Below are positions 55,527-64,000 of a stretch of 64,000 nucleotides of DNA, in pieces. The notes under the pieces were generated by a model. The model searched no databases. It was not told the DNA's origin and saw only the letters and a program-made list of their open reading frames with translations. The stretch is from assembly GCA_913061505.1 (NCBI GenBank), contig CAJXSO010000002.1:1-64000 (forward strand), given 5' to 3'. Origin of the DNA: an uncultured Lutimaribacter sp. (GTDB lineage: Bacteria; Pseudomonadota; Alphaproteobacteria; Rhodobacterales; Rhodobacteraceae). How positions within the stretch are numbered: position 1 is the stretch's first letter; each line of letters starts with the position of its first letter. The position numbers were made by a program, and so were the translations under genes.

Positions 55527-56318
55527 ATGCTGTCTTATCAACATATCTACCATGCCGGAAACCCGGCTGATGTGCAAAAGCACGCGCTGATGGCGGCGCT
55601 GTTGTCTTACATGTGCGCCAAAGACAAGCCACTGTGCTATATCGAAACCCACAGCGGCAGGGGCCTTTATGATTTGGGCAGCGCGGCTGCGCTAAAAACC
55701 GGCGAGGCACAGGCCGGCATTGCCCAGATCGAGGCGCAAAACCTGTTGGCCAATACGCCCTATACCCAAGCGCTGGCCAAAATTCGCGCCCGGTTTGGCG
55801 ATCACGCCTACCCCGGCTCGCCCCTATTGGCCACGCAGTTTTTGCGCCCTGATGACCGTATCGACCTGGCCGAGCTGCACCCCCAAGAATATGCCGCCCT
55901 GTCGCAGGCCATGCAGGGCACCAAGGCCCATATGCACCAACGCGATGGGTTTGAAATGGCACAGGCCATTTGCCCCCCGACCCCCCGCCGGGGCGTGCTG
56001 CTGATTGACCCCAGTTTTGAAATCAAAACAGATTACAGCCGCATTCCGGGCGAAATTGCCAAGCTGCACCGCAAGTGGAACGTGGGCGTGATCGCCCTGT
56101 GGTATCCGCTGCTGCTGGGCGGTGCGCATCACCCCATGCTAGATGCGCTTGTGGCGGCCAACTACCCCGGCGCCCTGCGCCACGAGGTGGCATTTGCCCC
56201 GGTGCGCCCCGGGCACCGGATGATCGGCTCGGGTATGTTTGTGATCAATGCCCCCTGGGGCCTTAGCGACAGCGCCGCAGAAATTTCGCGTGCCTTCGAG
56301 ATGATGCAGAAACGTTAA
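55527..56318 (+). CDS. rlmJ: 23S rRNA (adenine(2030)-N6)-methyltransferase RlmJ
   Basis: A 263-residue RlmJ homologue. The N-terminus MLSYQHIYHAGNPADVQKH is diagnostic, followed by YIETHSGRGLYDL. The catalytic motif near residue 155 reads DPSFEIKTDY, a variant of the DPPYE/DPPFE form. It is active on 23S rRNA A2030 in E. coli. The start at 55527 avoids an open tail overlapping the divergent gene. Confidence 0.93.
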   Translation: MLSYQHIYHAGNPADVQKHALMAALLSYMCAKDKPLCYIETHSGRGLYDLGSAAALKTGEAQAGIAQIEAQNLLANTPYTQALAKIRARFGDHAYPGSPLLATQFLRPDDRIDLAELHPQEYAALSQAMQGTKAHMHQRDGFEMAQAICPPTPRRGVLLIDPSFEIKTDYSRIPGEIAKLHRKWNVGVIALWYPLLLGGAHHPMLDALVAANYPGALRHEVAFAPVRPGHRMIGSGMFVINAPWGLSDSAAEISRAFEMMQKR

Positions 56319-56412
56319 TCTTTTCTTTGCCCATTAACCTTTCCTTCACCTGATCCGCGCTAGCCAAACTGGGCACAGGGCGGGGCTGGCCTGCCCGGGC
56401 GGTGGGGGTGCT

Positions 56413-57927
56413 ATGGTAACGCGGGCCTATACAGTTGCCTTCGAGGGGGTCTCGGCCCGCACGGTCGAGGTGCAATGCGCCATCACCCCGGGCCTGCCCG
56501 CCTTTGCCATTGTGGGCCTGCCAGACAAGGCCGTAAGCGAGGCGCGCGATAGGGTGCGCGCGGCGCTATCGGCCCTGGCCATTGCGCTGCCATCGAAACG
56601 CGTCACCATTAACCTGTCGCCTGCCGACCTGCCCAAAGAGGGCAGCCATTTCGACCTGCCCATCGCCCTGGCGCTGCTGGCCGCGCTGCAAATTGTCGCC
56701 CCCGATGCCGCCGAACGTGTGACCGCGCTGGGCGAGTTGTCGCTCGATGGGTCGCTGGTGGCGGTGGTGGGCGCGCTACCCGCCGCCGTGAATGCCGCAA
56801 GCGAGGGGCGCGGCCTGCTGTGCCCGCAGGCCTCGGGGGCCGAGGCAGCCTGGGTGGGCGATTGCCAGGTCATCGCAGCCGCCAGCCTGGGCGATGTTGT
56901 GCGCCATTTCAACGGCCAAGCCCCCCTGCCCACCGCCAAACCCGGCGAGGTGCTGGCCCATGACACCAGCCGCTGCTTGCGCGATATCAAGGGCCAGGAA
57001 AGGGCAAAACGGGCGCTGGAAATTGCCGCGGCAGGGCGCCACCACGTGCTGATGGTGGGGCCGCCCGGCTCGGGGAAATCTATGCTTGCCGCGCGCATGC
57101 CCAGTATCTTGCCGCCCCTCACCCCGGCCGAGGCGCTAGAGACATCGATGATACACTCGTTATCGGGGTTGCTGGATGCCGGCGGCATCAACCGTGCGCG
57201 GCCCTTTCGCGCGCCCCATCACACCGCCTCGATGGCGGCGATCGTGGGCGGCGGGCGCGCGGCGAAACCTGGTGAAATTTCGCTGGCCCATAACGGCGTG
57301 CTGTTTTTGGATGAATTCCCCGAATTCGCCCGGCCCGTGCTGGAAACGCTGCGCCAGCCCATTGAAACCGGCCAGGTCAGCGTGGCGCGCGCCAATGCGC
57401 ATGTGAACTACCCCTGCCGGTTCTTGCTGCTGGCCGCAGCCAACCCGTGCAAATGTGGCCATCTTGGCGATGCCGGGCGCGCCTGCAGCCGGGCGCCCAT
57501 TTGTGGCGAAGATTACATGGGGCGGATCAGCGGCCCGATGATCGACCGCTTTGATCTGCGCATCGATGTGCCCCCTGTGGCCTATACAGATCTTGATCTG
57601 CCTCCCTCGGGCGACAGTTCGGCCACCGTTGCCGCGCGGGTGGCGGCGGCCCGGGCCGTGCAGGCACAGCGGTTTGCAGGCCATAGCGATGTGGCGATGA
57701 ATGCCGATGCCGAGGGCGCGCTGCTGGAAAGCATCGCCACCCCCGATGCCGAGGGGCGGGCCTTGTTGGCACGCGTGGCGCAGCGCTTTGCGCTTTCGGC
57801 ACGGGGGTTTCACCGCGTGTTACGCGTGGCGCGCACCATCGCCGATCTGGATGGCAGCGCCGATGTGCGCCAGCCCCATGTGGCCGAGGCCGTCAGCTAT
57901 AGGCTGCAGACGCCGGCCAGCGGCTAG
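56413..57927 (+). CDS. comM: YifB/ComM family Mg chelatase-like AAA+ ATPase
   Basis: A 504-residue AAA+ ATPase. The N-terminal domain (about 1-165) includes GLPDKAVSEARDRVRAAL and SPADLPKEGSHFDLPIA. Walker A is GPPGSGKS (216-223), Walker B is VLFLDEFPEF, and the C-terminal Mg-chelatase-like domain has the zinc-like CKCGHLGD...CSR stretch. In naturally transformable bacteria ComM drives branch migration during DNA uptake; in others the role is less clear. No other competence genes are in the window. Confidence 0.93.
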   Translation: MVTRAYTVAFEGVSARTVEVQCAITPGLPAFAIVGLPDKAVSEARDRVRAALSALAIALPSKRVTINLSPADLPKEGSHFDLPIALALLAALQIVAPDAAERVTALGELSLDGSLVAVVGALPAAVNAASEGRGLLCPQASGAEAAWVGDCQVIAAASLGDVVRHFNGQAPLPTAKPGEVLAHDTSRCLRDIKGQERAKRALEIAAAGRHHVLMVGPPGSGKSMLAARMPSILPPLTPAEALETSMIHSLSGLLDAGGINRARPFRAPHHTASMAAIVGGGRAAKPGEISLAHNGVLFLDEFPEFARPVLETLRQPIETGQVSVARANAHVNYPCRFLLLAAANPCKCGHLGDAGRACSRAPICGEDYMGRISGPMIDRFDLRIDVPPVAYTDLDLPPSGDSSATVAARVAAARAVQAQRFAGHSDVAMNADAEGALLESIATPDAEGRALLARVAQRFALSARGFHRVLRVARTIADLDGSADVRQPHVAEAVSYRLQTPASG

Positions 57928-57936
57928 GCAGGCCGG

Positions 57937-58878
57937 TTAAGGCTGGGCGCGCTTGGCCTCGATCGCCTGCCAGATGAGTTCAGCGGTATTGGTGCCGTCA
58001 AAACGCTCTAGCTCTTGAATGCCAGTGGGCGAGGTGACGTTGATTTCGGTCAGGTAATCGCCGATCACGTCAATGCCCACAAAGATCTGCCCCTTTTCGC
58101 GCAACAGCGGGCCGATGCGGGCGCAAATTTCCAGATCGCGCGGTGTCAGCGCCACCTTTTCAGGCCGCCCGCCCACATGCATGTTCGACCGTGTCTCGCC
58201 CGCCTGTGGCACACGGTTGATCGCGCCCACCGGCGCGCCATCCACCAAGATCACCCGTTTGTCGCCCTTTGACACCGCAGGCAAAAATTTCTGCACGATC
58301 AACGGTTCACGCGAAAAGCCTGTGAACATTTCATGCAAAGACGACAGATTGCGATCCTCTGGTGTCAGGCGAAATACCCCCGCGCCGCCATTGCCATAAA
58401 GCGGCTTTAAGATCACATCGCCATGTTTTTCTTTAAACGCGCGAATGGTTTGCAGATCGCGGGCAATCGTGGTGGGCGGGGTCAGGTCGGGGAAATCCAG
58501 CACCAACAGTTTTTCAGGGTAATTGCGCACCCAAAACGGGTTGTTCACCACCAATGTGGTGGGCGCCAAACGATCCAGCAGGTGGGTGGTGGTGATGTAG
58601 AACATATCAAAGGGCGGGTCTTGGCGCAGCCAGACCACATCGAAACCGGCCAGATCCACCTCTTGCTCGTCACCCAAGGTGTAATGCGCCCCCGCCACGC
58701 GCTGAACGCGCAGCGGCCACCCGCGGGCGGTGATACGCCCTTCTTGATAGGCCAGCTTGTCGGGGGTGTAATAAAACAACTCGTGGCCACGCGCCTGCGC
58801 CTCTAGGGCAATGCGAAACGTGCTGTCAGCCTCGATATTGATCGGGCCGATCGGGTCCATCTGAAAGGCAATTTTCAT
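57937..58878 (-). CDS. gshB: Glutathione synthetase
   Basis: A 313-residue GshB, ligating gamma-glutamylcysteine and glycine with ATP. ATP-grasp features are [14 protein letters not shown] (about 157-170), [11 protein letters not shown] and [19 protein letters not shown] near the C-terminus. The N-terminal [21 protein letters not shown] is typical. It follows yraN on the same strand and converges with comM, 9 bases apart. Confidence 0.96.
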   Translation of the reverse strand: MKIAFQMDPIGPINIEADSTFRIALEAQARGHELFYYTPDKLAYQEGRITARGWPLRVQRVAGAHYTLGDEQEVDLAGFDVVWLRQDPPFDMFYITTTHLLDRLAPTTLVVNNPFWVRNYPEKLLVLDFPDLTPPTTIARDLQTIRAFKEKHGDVILKPLYGNGGAGVFRLTPEDRNLSSLHEMFTGFSREPLIVQKFLPAVSKGDKRVILVDGAPVGAINRVPQAGETRSNMHVGGRPEKVALTPRDLEICARIGPLLREKGQIFVGIDVIGDYLTEINVTSPTGIQELERFDGTNTAELIWQAIEAKRAQP

Positions 58879-58947
58879 GGGTCTGCTCCGTCTGCTTCGC
58901 CATCTTCATGGCGTAAGCCGCGCCCATAGGCAAATCAGAATTCCCCA

Positions 58948-59373
58948 TCAAAATTCCCCAATGGCATTTTCCAGCAGCTCAACTTGCCCCTGCCCATCTA
59001 CCATCGCCAGATCAAAGCGCATCGGTGTCAGTTGCCCACTGGGGCGTTGGCCGGCAAATTCCTGGCCTGCCCGGCATAGCCTGCGCGCCTGTGCCGGGCG
59101 CAGCGCATGGGCCGCATTGGCATGGGTGCGGGCGGCTTTTACCTCGGCAAAGATCAGGGCCTCTTCGCCATTTTGACGATCAACAAAGATCAAATCAATT
59201 TCGCCTGCCTTGCCCCGCCAGCGCCGCTTTAGCAATTCAGCCCCCTGGGCCAGATAGGCACGTTCCACCACAGCCTCGGCCGCCAGCCCAGCCAAATACG
59301 CAATCTGCCCCCGGGCACGCCGGGGGGCAGGCGTGGATTGCCACAGATCCATCGAACATGCCTGCGCGCCCAT
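58948..59373 (-). CDS. YraN/UPF0102 family protein
   Basis: A 141-residue UPF0102 protein with an endonuclease-like fold. The core GxxAExxxxxxLxxxGxxxLxRRWRGKxGEIDLI...LIFAEVKAA is present, including the nuclease-type E, D and ExK residues (GEIDLIF, AEVKA). No activity is firmly established for the family. It lies directly between rsmI and gshB, the usual position. Confidence 0.91.
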   Translation of the reverse strand: MGAQACSMDLWQSTPAPRRARGQIAYLAGLAAEAVVERAYLAQGAELLKRRWRGKAGEIDLIFVDRQNGEEALIFAEVKAARTHANAAHALRPAQARRLCRAGQEFAGQRPSGQLTPMRFDLAMVDGQGQVELLENAIGEF

Positions 59374-59374
59374 T

Positions 59375-60238
59375 TTACCCGTCCTTGCCCAATTTCAACG
59401 CCATTTGATACACTTTGCGCCGGGGTAGCCCGGTTGCGATGCTGACCTGATCTGCCGCATCGCGCACCGTGCCCGCCGCTAATGCCTGGCGCAGCATTGT
59501 TTCTACGTCCGCTTCATTAATTTTTTCCAAACGCCCACGATCAACCAGCACAACGATCTCGCCTTTTGGCGGTGTCTCGGCGTAGCGTTCGGCCAGGTCT
59601 TGCAGGGTGCCGGGCACGATTTCTTCGAATTTTTTCGTTAATTCCCGGCACACGCGTGCCTGGCGATCCGCGCCCAGCACCTGGGCTGCATCGCGCAGCA
59701 TGGCGGCCAGCCTTTTGGGTGATTCGTAAAACACCAGCGTCGCCGGCACCTCGGCCAAAGCGGCCAGGGCGGTTTTCCGCTGGCTGCTGGTGTTGGGCAA
59801 AAACCCCTCGAATAAAAACCGGTCGGTGGGCAAGCCGCCCAAGGTCAGCGCGGTGATCACCGCCGATGGCCCCGGCGCCGAGGTCACGGGAACGCCTTCG
59901 TCCTGGGCCAGGCGCACCAGGTCAAAACCGGGATCAGCCACCAAGGGCGTGCCAGCCTCGGAGGCATATAAAACCGCCAGGCCCTGCGCGAACCACGCCT
60001 TTATTTTAGGGCGCATCCTGTCGCCATTGTGGTCATGATAGGCCACCAGCGGGCGATCGCCCAAGGCCAGGCCATGAATATCCATCAGGCGGCGCAGGCT
60101 GCGGGTATCTTCTGCCACCAGCACATCGGCGGTTTTCAGCAAATCCAGGGCGCGCAGGGTGATATCGCGCGCGGTGCCCAGCGGTGTGGCAATCAAATAC
60201 AAGCCTGCCGGCAGATTGGCCTTTTCCTGATTCAACAC
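59375..60238 (-). CDS. rsmI: 16S rRNA (cytidine(1402)-2'-O)-methyltransferase
   Basis: A 287-residue RsmI with a tetrapyrrole-methylase fold. Signatures are GLYLIATPLGTARDITLRALDLLKTADVLVAEDTR, the ASEAGTPLVADPG loop and FEGFLPNTSSQRKTALAAL. It methylates C1402 of the ribosomal P site. It is the first gene of rsmI-yraN-gshB and diverges from the activator lipoprotein gene over an 80-base gap. Confidence 0.96.
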   Translation of the reverse strand: MLNQEKANLPAGLYLIATPLGTARDITLRALDLLKTADVLVAEDTRSLRRLMDIHGLALGDRPLVAYHDHNGDRMRPKIKAWFAQGLAVLYASEAGTPLVADPGFDLVRLAQDEGVPVTSAPGPSAVITALTLGGLPTDRFLFEGFLPNTSSQRKTALAALAEVPATLVFYESPKRLAAMLRDAAQVLGADRQARVCRELTKKFEEIVPGTLQDLAERYAETPPKGEIVVLVDRGRLEKINEADVETMLRQALAAGTVRDAADQVSIATGLPRRKVYQMALKLGKDG

Positions 60239-60318
60239 TGGACCCGCCCCTGACTGCGTTTATTATCGCCCCAAAGGTGGGGGTATGTCCGCCATAAACC
60301 GAGGGAGAGTATCTGTCC

Positions 60319-61488
60319 ATGTTCGCCTTATCATCCACCGCCCGCCGCCTATGCGCCCTGGCCCTTGGCGCGCTTGCGCTTTTCACAGTGTCGGCCTGCC
60401 AACCGGGCGGCGCACCGGGCGCGCGCATTGCCCCGGGCGCACCTGTGCCTGTGGCCCTGCTGGTGCCGCGTGGCAGCGGCGAGAATGGCGACGAGGTGCT
60501 GGCGCAATCACTGGAAAACGCAGCGCGCCTGGCCATGGCCGATTTGCAAGGCGTGCAAATTGACCTGCGCGTTTATGGCACCGCGGGCAACCCCGAACAG
60601 GCCCGCACTGCTGGCCTGCAGGCGGTCAGCGATGGCGCAAAAATCATTTTGGGCCCGGTTTACGCGGAATCGGCCAATGCCGTGGCAGTGGCCCTGGCAC
60701 CGCAAAACATCAACGTGCTTTCGTTTTCCAACAACCCCATCATTGCCCGCGGCAACGGCAACCTCTTTATTCTGGGGCACACGTTTGAAAATGCCGCCGA
60801 TCGCCTGGTGCGTTTAGCAATAGAGCGCGGCAAAACCAGGTTTATGGTGATCCATTCCACCGATCTTTCGGGCCAGCTGGGCCTGCAAGCGGTGGAAAAG
60901 GCGGTTATGGCCAATGGCGGCACGCTGGTTGGGGCTGTATCGCATGAGTTTTCGCAAAACGGCGTGCTGCAGGCCGTGCCCGAGGCGGTGCAAATGGCAC
61001 GCGACATGGCACCAGATGCGGTGTTTCTAACCGCCAATACAGCCGGCGCCTTGCCGCTGTTTTCACAAATGCTGCCCGAGGCGGGGTTATCGCCCGTGGA
61101 TGTACAGTTCATCGGGCTAAGCCGCTGGGATATTCCCGCACAAACCTTGGCCTTGCCCGGTGTTCAGGGGGGCTGGTTTGCCCGCCCCGATACCGCCACA
61201 TCGGATCAATTTCGCGCCCGCTACAAAGAGGCCTATGCCGGCGATGCCCACCCCATTGGCGGGCTGGCCTATGATGGCATTGCAGCCATCGGCGCGCTGG
61301 CTGGCAGCGGCACATCGCTGGGCGCGGCTGGGCTGACCCAATCGGCAGGGTTTCAGGGCACGGGCGGCATTTTCCGCTTTAACAGCGATGGAACCAATCA
61401 GCGGGGCTTGAGCGTGGCACAGGTGGTTGACAGCCAAGCCCTGGAAATCGATCCCGCCCCGCGCAGCTTTGGCGCTATGGGCTTTTAA
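60319..61488 (+). CDS. Penicillin-binding protein activator (LpoA-like) lipoprotein
   Basis: A 389-residue lipoprotein with a type I periplasmic-binding fold. The signal peptide ends with a lipobox VSAC, so C27 is the lipidated residue. The mature part (PVPVALLVPRGSGENGDEVLAQSLENAARLAMADL) resembles LivJ-type binding proteins and the C-terminal domain of LpoA, which activates PBP1A. AGGGAGAG precedes the ATG by about 9 bases. The neighbouring rsmI gene on the other strand is a conserved partner in many proteobacteria. An ABC substrate-binding role is possible, but no transporter genes are nearby. Confidence 0.88.
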   Translation: MFALSSTARRLCALALGALALFTVSACQPGGAPGARIAPGAPVPVALLVPRGSGENGDEVLAQSLENAARLAMADLQGVQIDLRVYGTAGNPEQARTAGLQAVSDGAKIILGPVYAESANAVAVALAPQNINVLSFSNNPIIARGNGNLFILGHTFENAADRLVRLAIERGKTRFMVIHSTDLSGQLGLQAVEKAVMANGGTLVGAVSHEFSQNGVLQAVPEAVQMARDMAPDAVFLTANTAGALPLFSQMLPEAGLSPVDVQFIGLSRWDIPAQTLALPGVQGGWFARPDTATSDQFRARYKEAYAGDAHPIGGLAYDGIAAIGALAGSGTSLGAAGLTQSAGFQGTGGIFRFNSDGTNQRGLSVAQVVDSQALEIDPAPRSFGAMGF

Positions 61489-61506
61489 CACGAACGGACC
61501 GTTCAA

Positions 61507-64000
61507 TTGACGTATCAGTTTCCATCGCCCAAAGGCGATATTATCTGCGCGCCCGAAGAAATCTTTGATGGGGTGGGCATTGGCGCACAGCTTGCAACGG
61601 CCATTGCCAGCGCCGGCGCCCCCGCCGAGATACGCGCAGCCGTTGTGCCGGTGCTGATGCAGGCCCAACAGCGCGGGCGGCAGGCCATTGCCGATGCCTT
61701 TGCCAAACAGCCCTTTGCCGCACGCGCCACCACCCGCGCCTATGCCTGGCTGACCGATTGCCTGGTTTTAGCCACCATGCAGGTGGCCACCCAATCTATT
61801 CACCCGCTGGCCACCCCCACCAGCGGCGAACGCCTGGCGCTTTTTGCCGTGGGCGGCTATGGCCGGGGCGAGATGGCGCCGCAATCTGATGTAGATTTGC
61901 TGTTTCTGACGCCCCATAAAATCACGCCCTGGGCCGAAAGCGTGATTGAATCGATGCTGTATATCCTCTGGGATTTGCGGCTAAAGGTGGGCCATTCCAG
62001 CCGCACGGTGAAAGATTGCATTCGCTTGGCGGGCGAGGATTTCACCATTCGCACAGCGCTGTTGGAACATCGGTTCATTGGCGGCGACGCAGAGCTGAAC
62101 ACCGAATTAGACAGCCGGCTGTGGAAAGAGCTGTTTCGCAGCTCGGCGCCCGAATTCATCGAGGCCAAGCTGGCCGAGCGTGACGCGCGCCACAAAAAAC
62201 AGGGTGCGCGCTATGTGGTGGAACCCAATGTCAAAGAGGGCAAAGGCGGGCTGCGCGATCTGCAAACGCTTTACTGGATCTCAAAATACATGCACCGGGT
62301 GCAAACCGCAGACGAGCTGGTGCGCCTCGAGGTGTTTCAACGCGATGAATTCGACACCTTTACCAAGGCGGAAAATTTTCTCTGGGCGGTGCGCTGTCAT
62401 TTGCACCTGATCACCGGGCGCCCCTCGGACCAGTTGACATTTGACCTGCAGGTCGAAGTGGCCGAGCGTATGGGCTACCAAGACAAGGGCGGGCGCCGCG
62501 CGGTCGAGCATTTCATGCAAGATTTCTTTCGCCATGCCACATCGGTTGGGGATTTAACGCGCATCTTCCTGACCAAACTGGAAGCCATGCATGCCAAAAG
62601 CCCCCCCCTGCTCGAGCGGCTTTTCCGCAGGGTGCCGAAAACCAAGCCGGGCTATAGCGTGGTGCATGGGCGCATCGCCATCGAGGATGACGCGGCCTTT
62701 TTGGCAGATAAGCTGAATATCTTGCGCCTGTTCGAAGAAGGGCTGCGCACGGGCATGCTGATCCACCCCGATGCCATGCGGCTGGTCAAATCGAACCTGC
62801 GCTTGATTGATGACGATATGCGCAACACCCGCGAAGCGCAGCGCATTTTTCTGGATCTGATGCTGAAACACGGCAACCCCGAACGCGCCTTGCGGCGGAT
62901 GAACGAATTGGGGGTGCTGGCCGCCTTTGTGCCCGAATTCGAACATGTCGTGGCGATGATGCAGTTTAACATGTATCACAGCTACACCGTGGACGAGCAT
63001 ACCATCCAATGCATCCGCGTGCTCAGCCAGATCGAGGCGGGCGAGCTGGTCGAGGAACTGCCCCTTGCCACCGGCATATTAAAGGGCGGTGTCAACCGAA
63101 AGGTGCTTTATACCGCGCTGTTACTGCATGATATCGGCAAGGGCCGCGACGAAGACCATTCGGTGATTGGCGCACAAATCGCCCGCCGCGTGGCGCCGCG
63201 GCTGGGGCTGAACAAGGCCGATTGCGAAACCGTGGAATGGCTGGTGCGCTACCATCTGCTGATGTCGGATATGGCGCAAAAACGCGATCTCGCCGACCCA
63301 CGCACAGTGCGCGATTTCGCCAAGCTGGTGAAAAACCGCAAGCGGCTGGATCTGCTGACCGTTTTAACCGTGTGCGATATTCGCGGTGTGGGCCCCAGCA
63401 CATGGAACAACTGGAAAGCCATGCTGCTGCGCCAGTTGCACAAGGAAACCGCCATTGCCCTGGAACATGGGCTGGAAGAGCTGAACCGCGAAAATCGCGG
63501 GGCCGAGGCGCGCCGCGCCCTGCGCGAGGCGCTGTCTACATGGGAACCCGGCCCGCTGAAACACGAAACCAGCCGCCACTACCCGCCCTATTGGCAGGGG
63601 CTGGATAGCGCCACACAGGTGGTGTTTGCCGGCATGTTGCGCGACCTGGCCGATGATGAAATCGCCATCGATCTGCACCCAGATGAAAACCGCGATGCCA
63701 CGCGCGCCTGTTTTGCGCTGTCTGATCACCCCGGCATATTCTCGCGCTTGGCGGGGGCATTGGCGCTGGTGGGGGCCAATGTGGTAGATGCCCGCACCTA
63801 TACCTCGAAAGATGGCTATGCCACGGCGGTGTTCTGGATACAGGATGGCGATGGCCACCCCTACGAAACCGAACGCCTGCCGCGCCTGCGCCAGATGATC
63901 CACAAAACCCTGAAAGGCGAGATCAAGGCAACCGAGGCGATACGCTCGAAAGACAAGCTGAAAAAACGCGAGCGCGCCTTCCGTGTGCCCACCTCGATTA
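61507..64000 (+). CDS. glnD: PII uridylyltransferase/uridylyl-removing enzyme, cut by window end
   Basis: The frame is open from 61507 to the last base (831 codons), with the C-terminus outside. GlnD senses glutamine and modifies PII. The nucleotidyltransferase site is GGYGRGEMAPQSDVDLLFL near residue 118; a PII-UTase linker domain (GKGGLRDLQTLYWI) follows; the HD domain carries LLHDIGKGRDEDH; the first ACT domain starts at FALSDHPGIFSRLAGALALVGANVVDARTYT. No ATG fits: a TTG at 61507, 18 bases after the previous stop, is the best start, with only a weak GGAC upstream. GTG at 61573 is an alternative. Confidence 0.94.
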   Translation, partial: MTYQFPSPKGDIICAPEEIFDGVGIGAQLATAIASAGAPAEIRAAVVPVLMQAQQRGRQAIADAFAKQPFAARATTRAYAWLTDCLVLATMQVATQSIHPLATPTSGERLALFAVGGYGRGEMAPQSDVDLLFLTPHKITPWAESVIESMLYILWDLRLKVGHSSRTVKDCIRLAGEDFTIRTALLEHRFIGGDAELNTELDSRLWKELFRSSAPEFIEAKLAERDARHKKQGARYVVEPNVKEGKGGLRDLQTLYWISKYMHRVQTADELVRLEVFQRDEFDTFTKAENFLWAVRCHLHLITGRPSDQLTFDLQVEVAERMGYQDKGGRRAVEHFMQDFFRHATSVGDLTRIFLTKLEAMHAKSPPLLERLFRRVPKTKPGYSVVHGRIAIEDDAAFLADKLNILRLFEEGLRTGMLIHPDAMRLVKSNLRLIDDDMRNTREAQRIFLDLMLKHGNPERALRRMNELGVLAAFVPEFEHVVAMMQFNMYHSYTVDEHTIQCIRVLSQIEAGELVEELPLATGILKGGVNRKVLYTALLLHDIGKGRDEDHSVIGAQIARRVAPRLGLNKADCETVEWLVRYHLLMSDMAQKRDLADPRTVRDFAKLVKNRKRLDLLTVLTVCDIRGVGPSTWNNWKAMLLRQLHKETAIALEHGLEELNRENRGAEARRALREALSTWEPGPLKHETSRHYPPYWQGLDSATQVVFAGMLRDLADDEIAIDLHPDENRDATRACFALSDHPGIFSRLAGALALVGANVVDARTYTSKDGYATAVFWIQDGDGHPYETERLPRLRQMIHKTLKGEIKATEAIRSKDKLKKRERAFRVPTSI

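Overview
The window reads as chromosomal DNA of an alphaproteobacterium, most likely Rhodobacterales (Rhodobacter/Roseobacter-type). The evidence is high GC, gene orders typical of that group (rnc-lepB-acpS-pdxJ, recO-DUF1491-era, mreBCD-mrdA-rodA), an RpoHII-type heat-shock sigma factor, an FeS-type bacterial photolyase and a single RelA/SpoT homologue. I cannot name a genus. Coding density is very high and no gene-free stretch exceeds 300 bases. I see no tRNA, rRNA, CRISPR array, insertion sequence or prophage.

Region 1 (1-12.4 kb) is the accessory and most interesting part. It is a divergent catabolic cluster for nicotinate by the reductive (Eubacterium barkeri-type) route. A minus-strand operon encodes a molybdenum hydroxylase (FAD subunit plus a fused 2Fe-2S/molybdopterin subunit), 6-hydroxynicotinate reductase, an ApbE-like UPF0280 protein and two tandem DUF1185 proteins, the last running off the window. 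The plus strand carries enamidase, then a 1065-residue cobalamin-dependent reductive dehalogenase fused to its own flavin/2Fe-2S reductase (NpRdhA/BhbA type), then a TetR regulator. Proposed flow: nicotinate -> 6-hydroxynicotinate -> 1,4,5,6-tetrahydro-6-oxonicotinate -> 2-formylglutarate + ammonia. The dehalogenase may strip halogen from a hydroxylated halonicotinate so that it can enter this route. The later 2-formylglutarate steps and any transporter are not in the window.

Region 2 (12.4-30.6 kb) is core housekeeping: recO, DUF1491, era, an EamA transporter, rnc, lepB, acpS, pdxJ, DUF2062, rsh, rpoZ, folK, a NYN-domain protein, cytochrome c, a hybrid histidine kinase, ispH, DUF3429, a methyltransferase, rnhA, a UPF0126/TRIC-like protein and leuA. 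leuA is preceded by an unannotated leucine-rich leader peptide and an attenuator-like hairpin.

Region 3 (30.6-47.4 kb) holds an SDR gene with an FeS photolyase, a sulfotransferase-like gene, a phosphatase with cobU, rpoH (with an RpoE-like promoter) and chaN, coaBC-dut-moeB-M3 peptidase, phosphohexomutase-kdsA-kpsE-kpsT for surface polysaccharide, and nhaA. Region 4 (47.5-64 kb) holds the rod-shape/elongasome operon mreBCD-mrdA-rodA with a hydroxyacid dehydrogenase, an SseB-like protein, a UDG-family protein, rlmJ, a comM/yifB ATPase, gshB-yraN-rsmI, a penicillin-binding-protein activator lipoprotein, and the start of glnD, cut by the window end.
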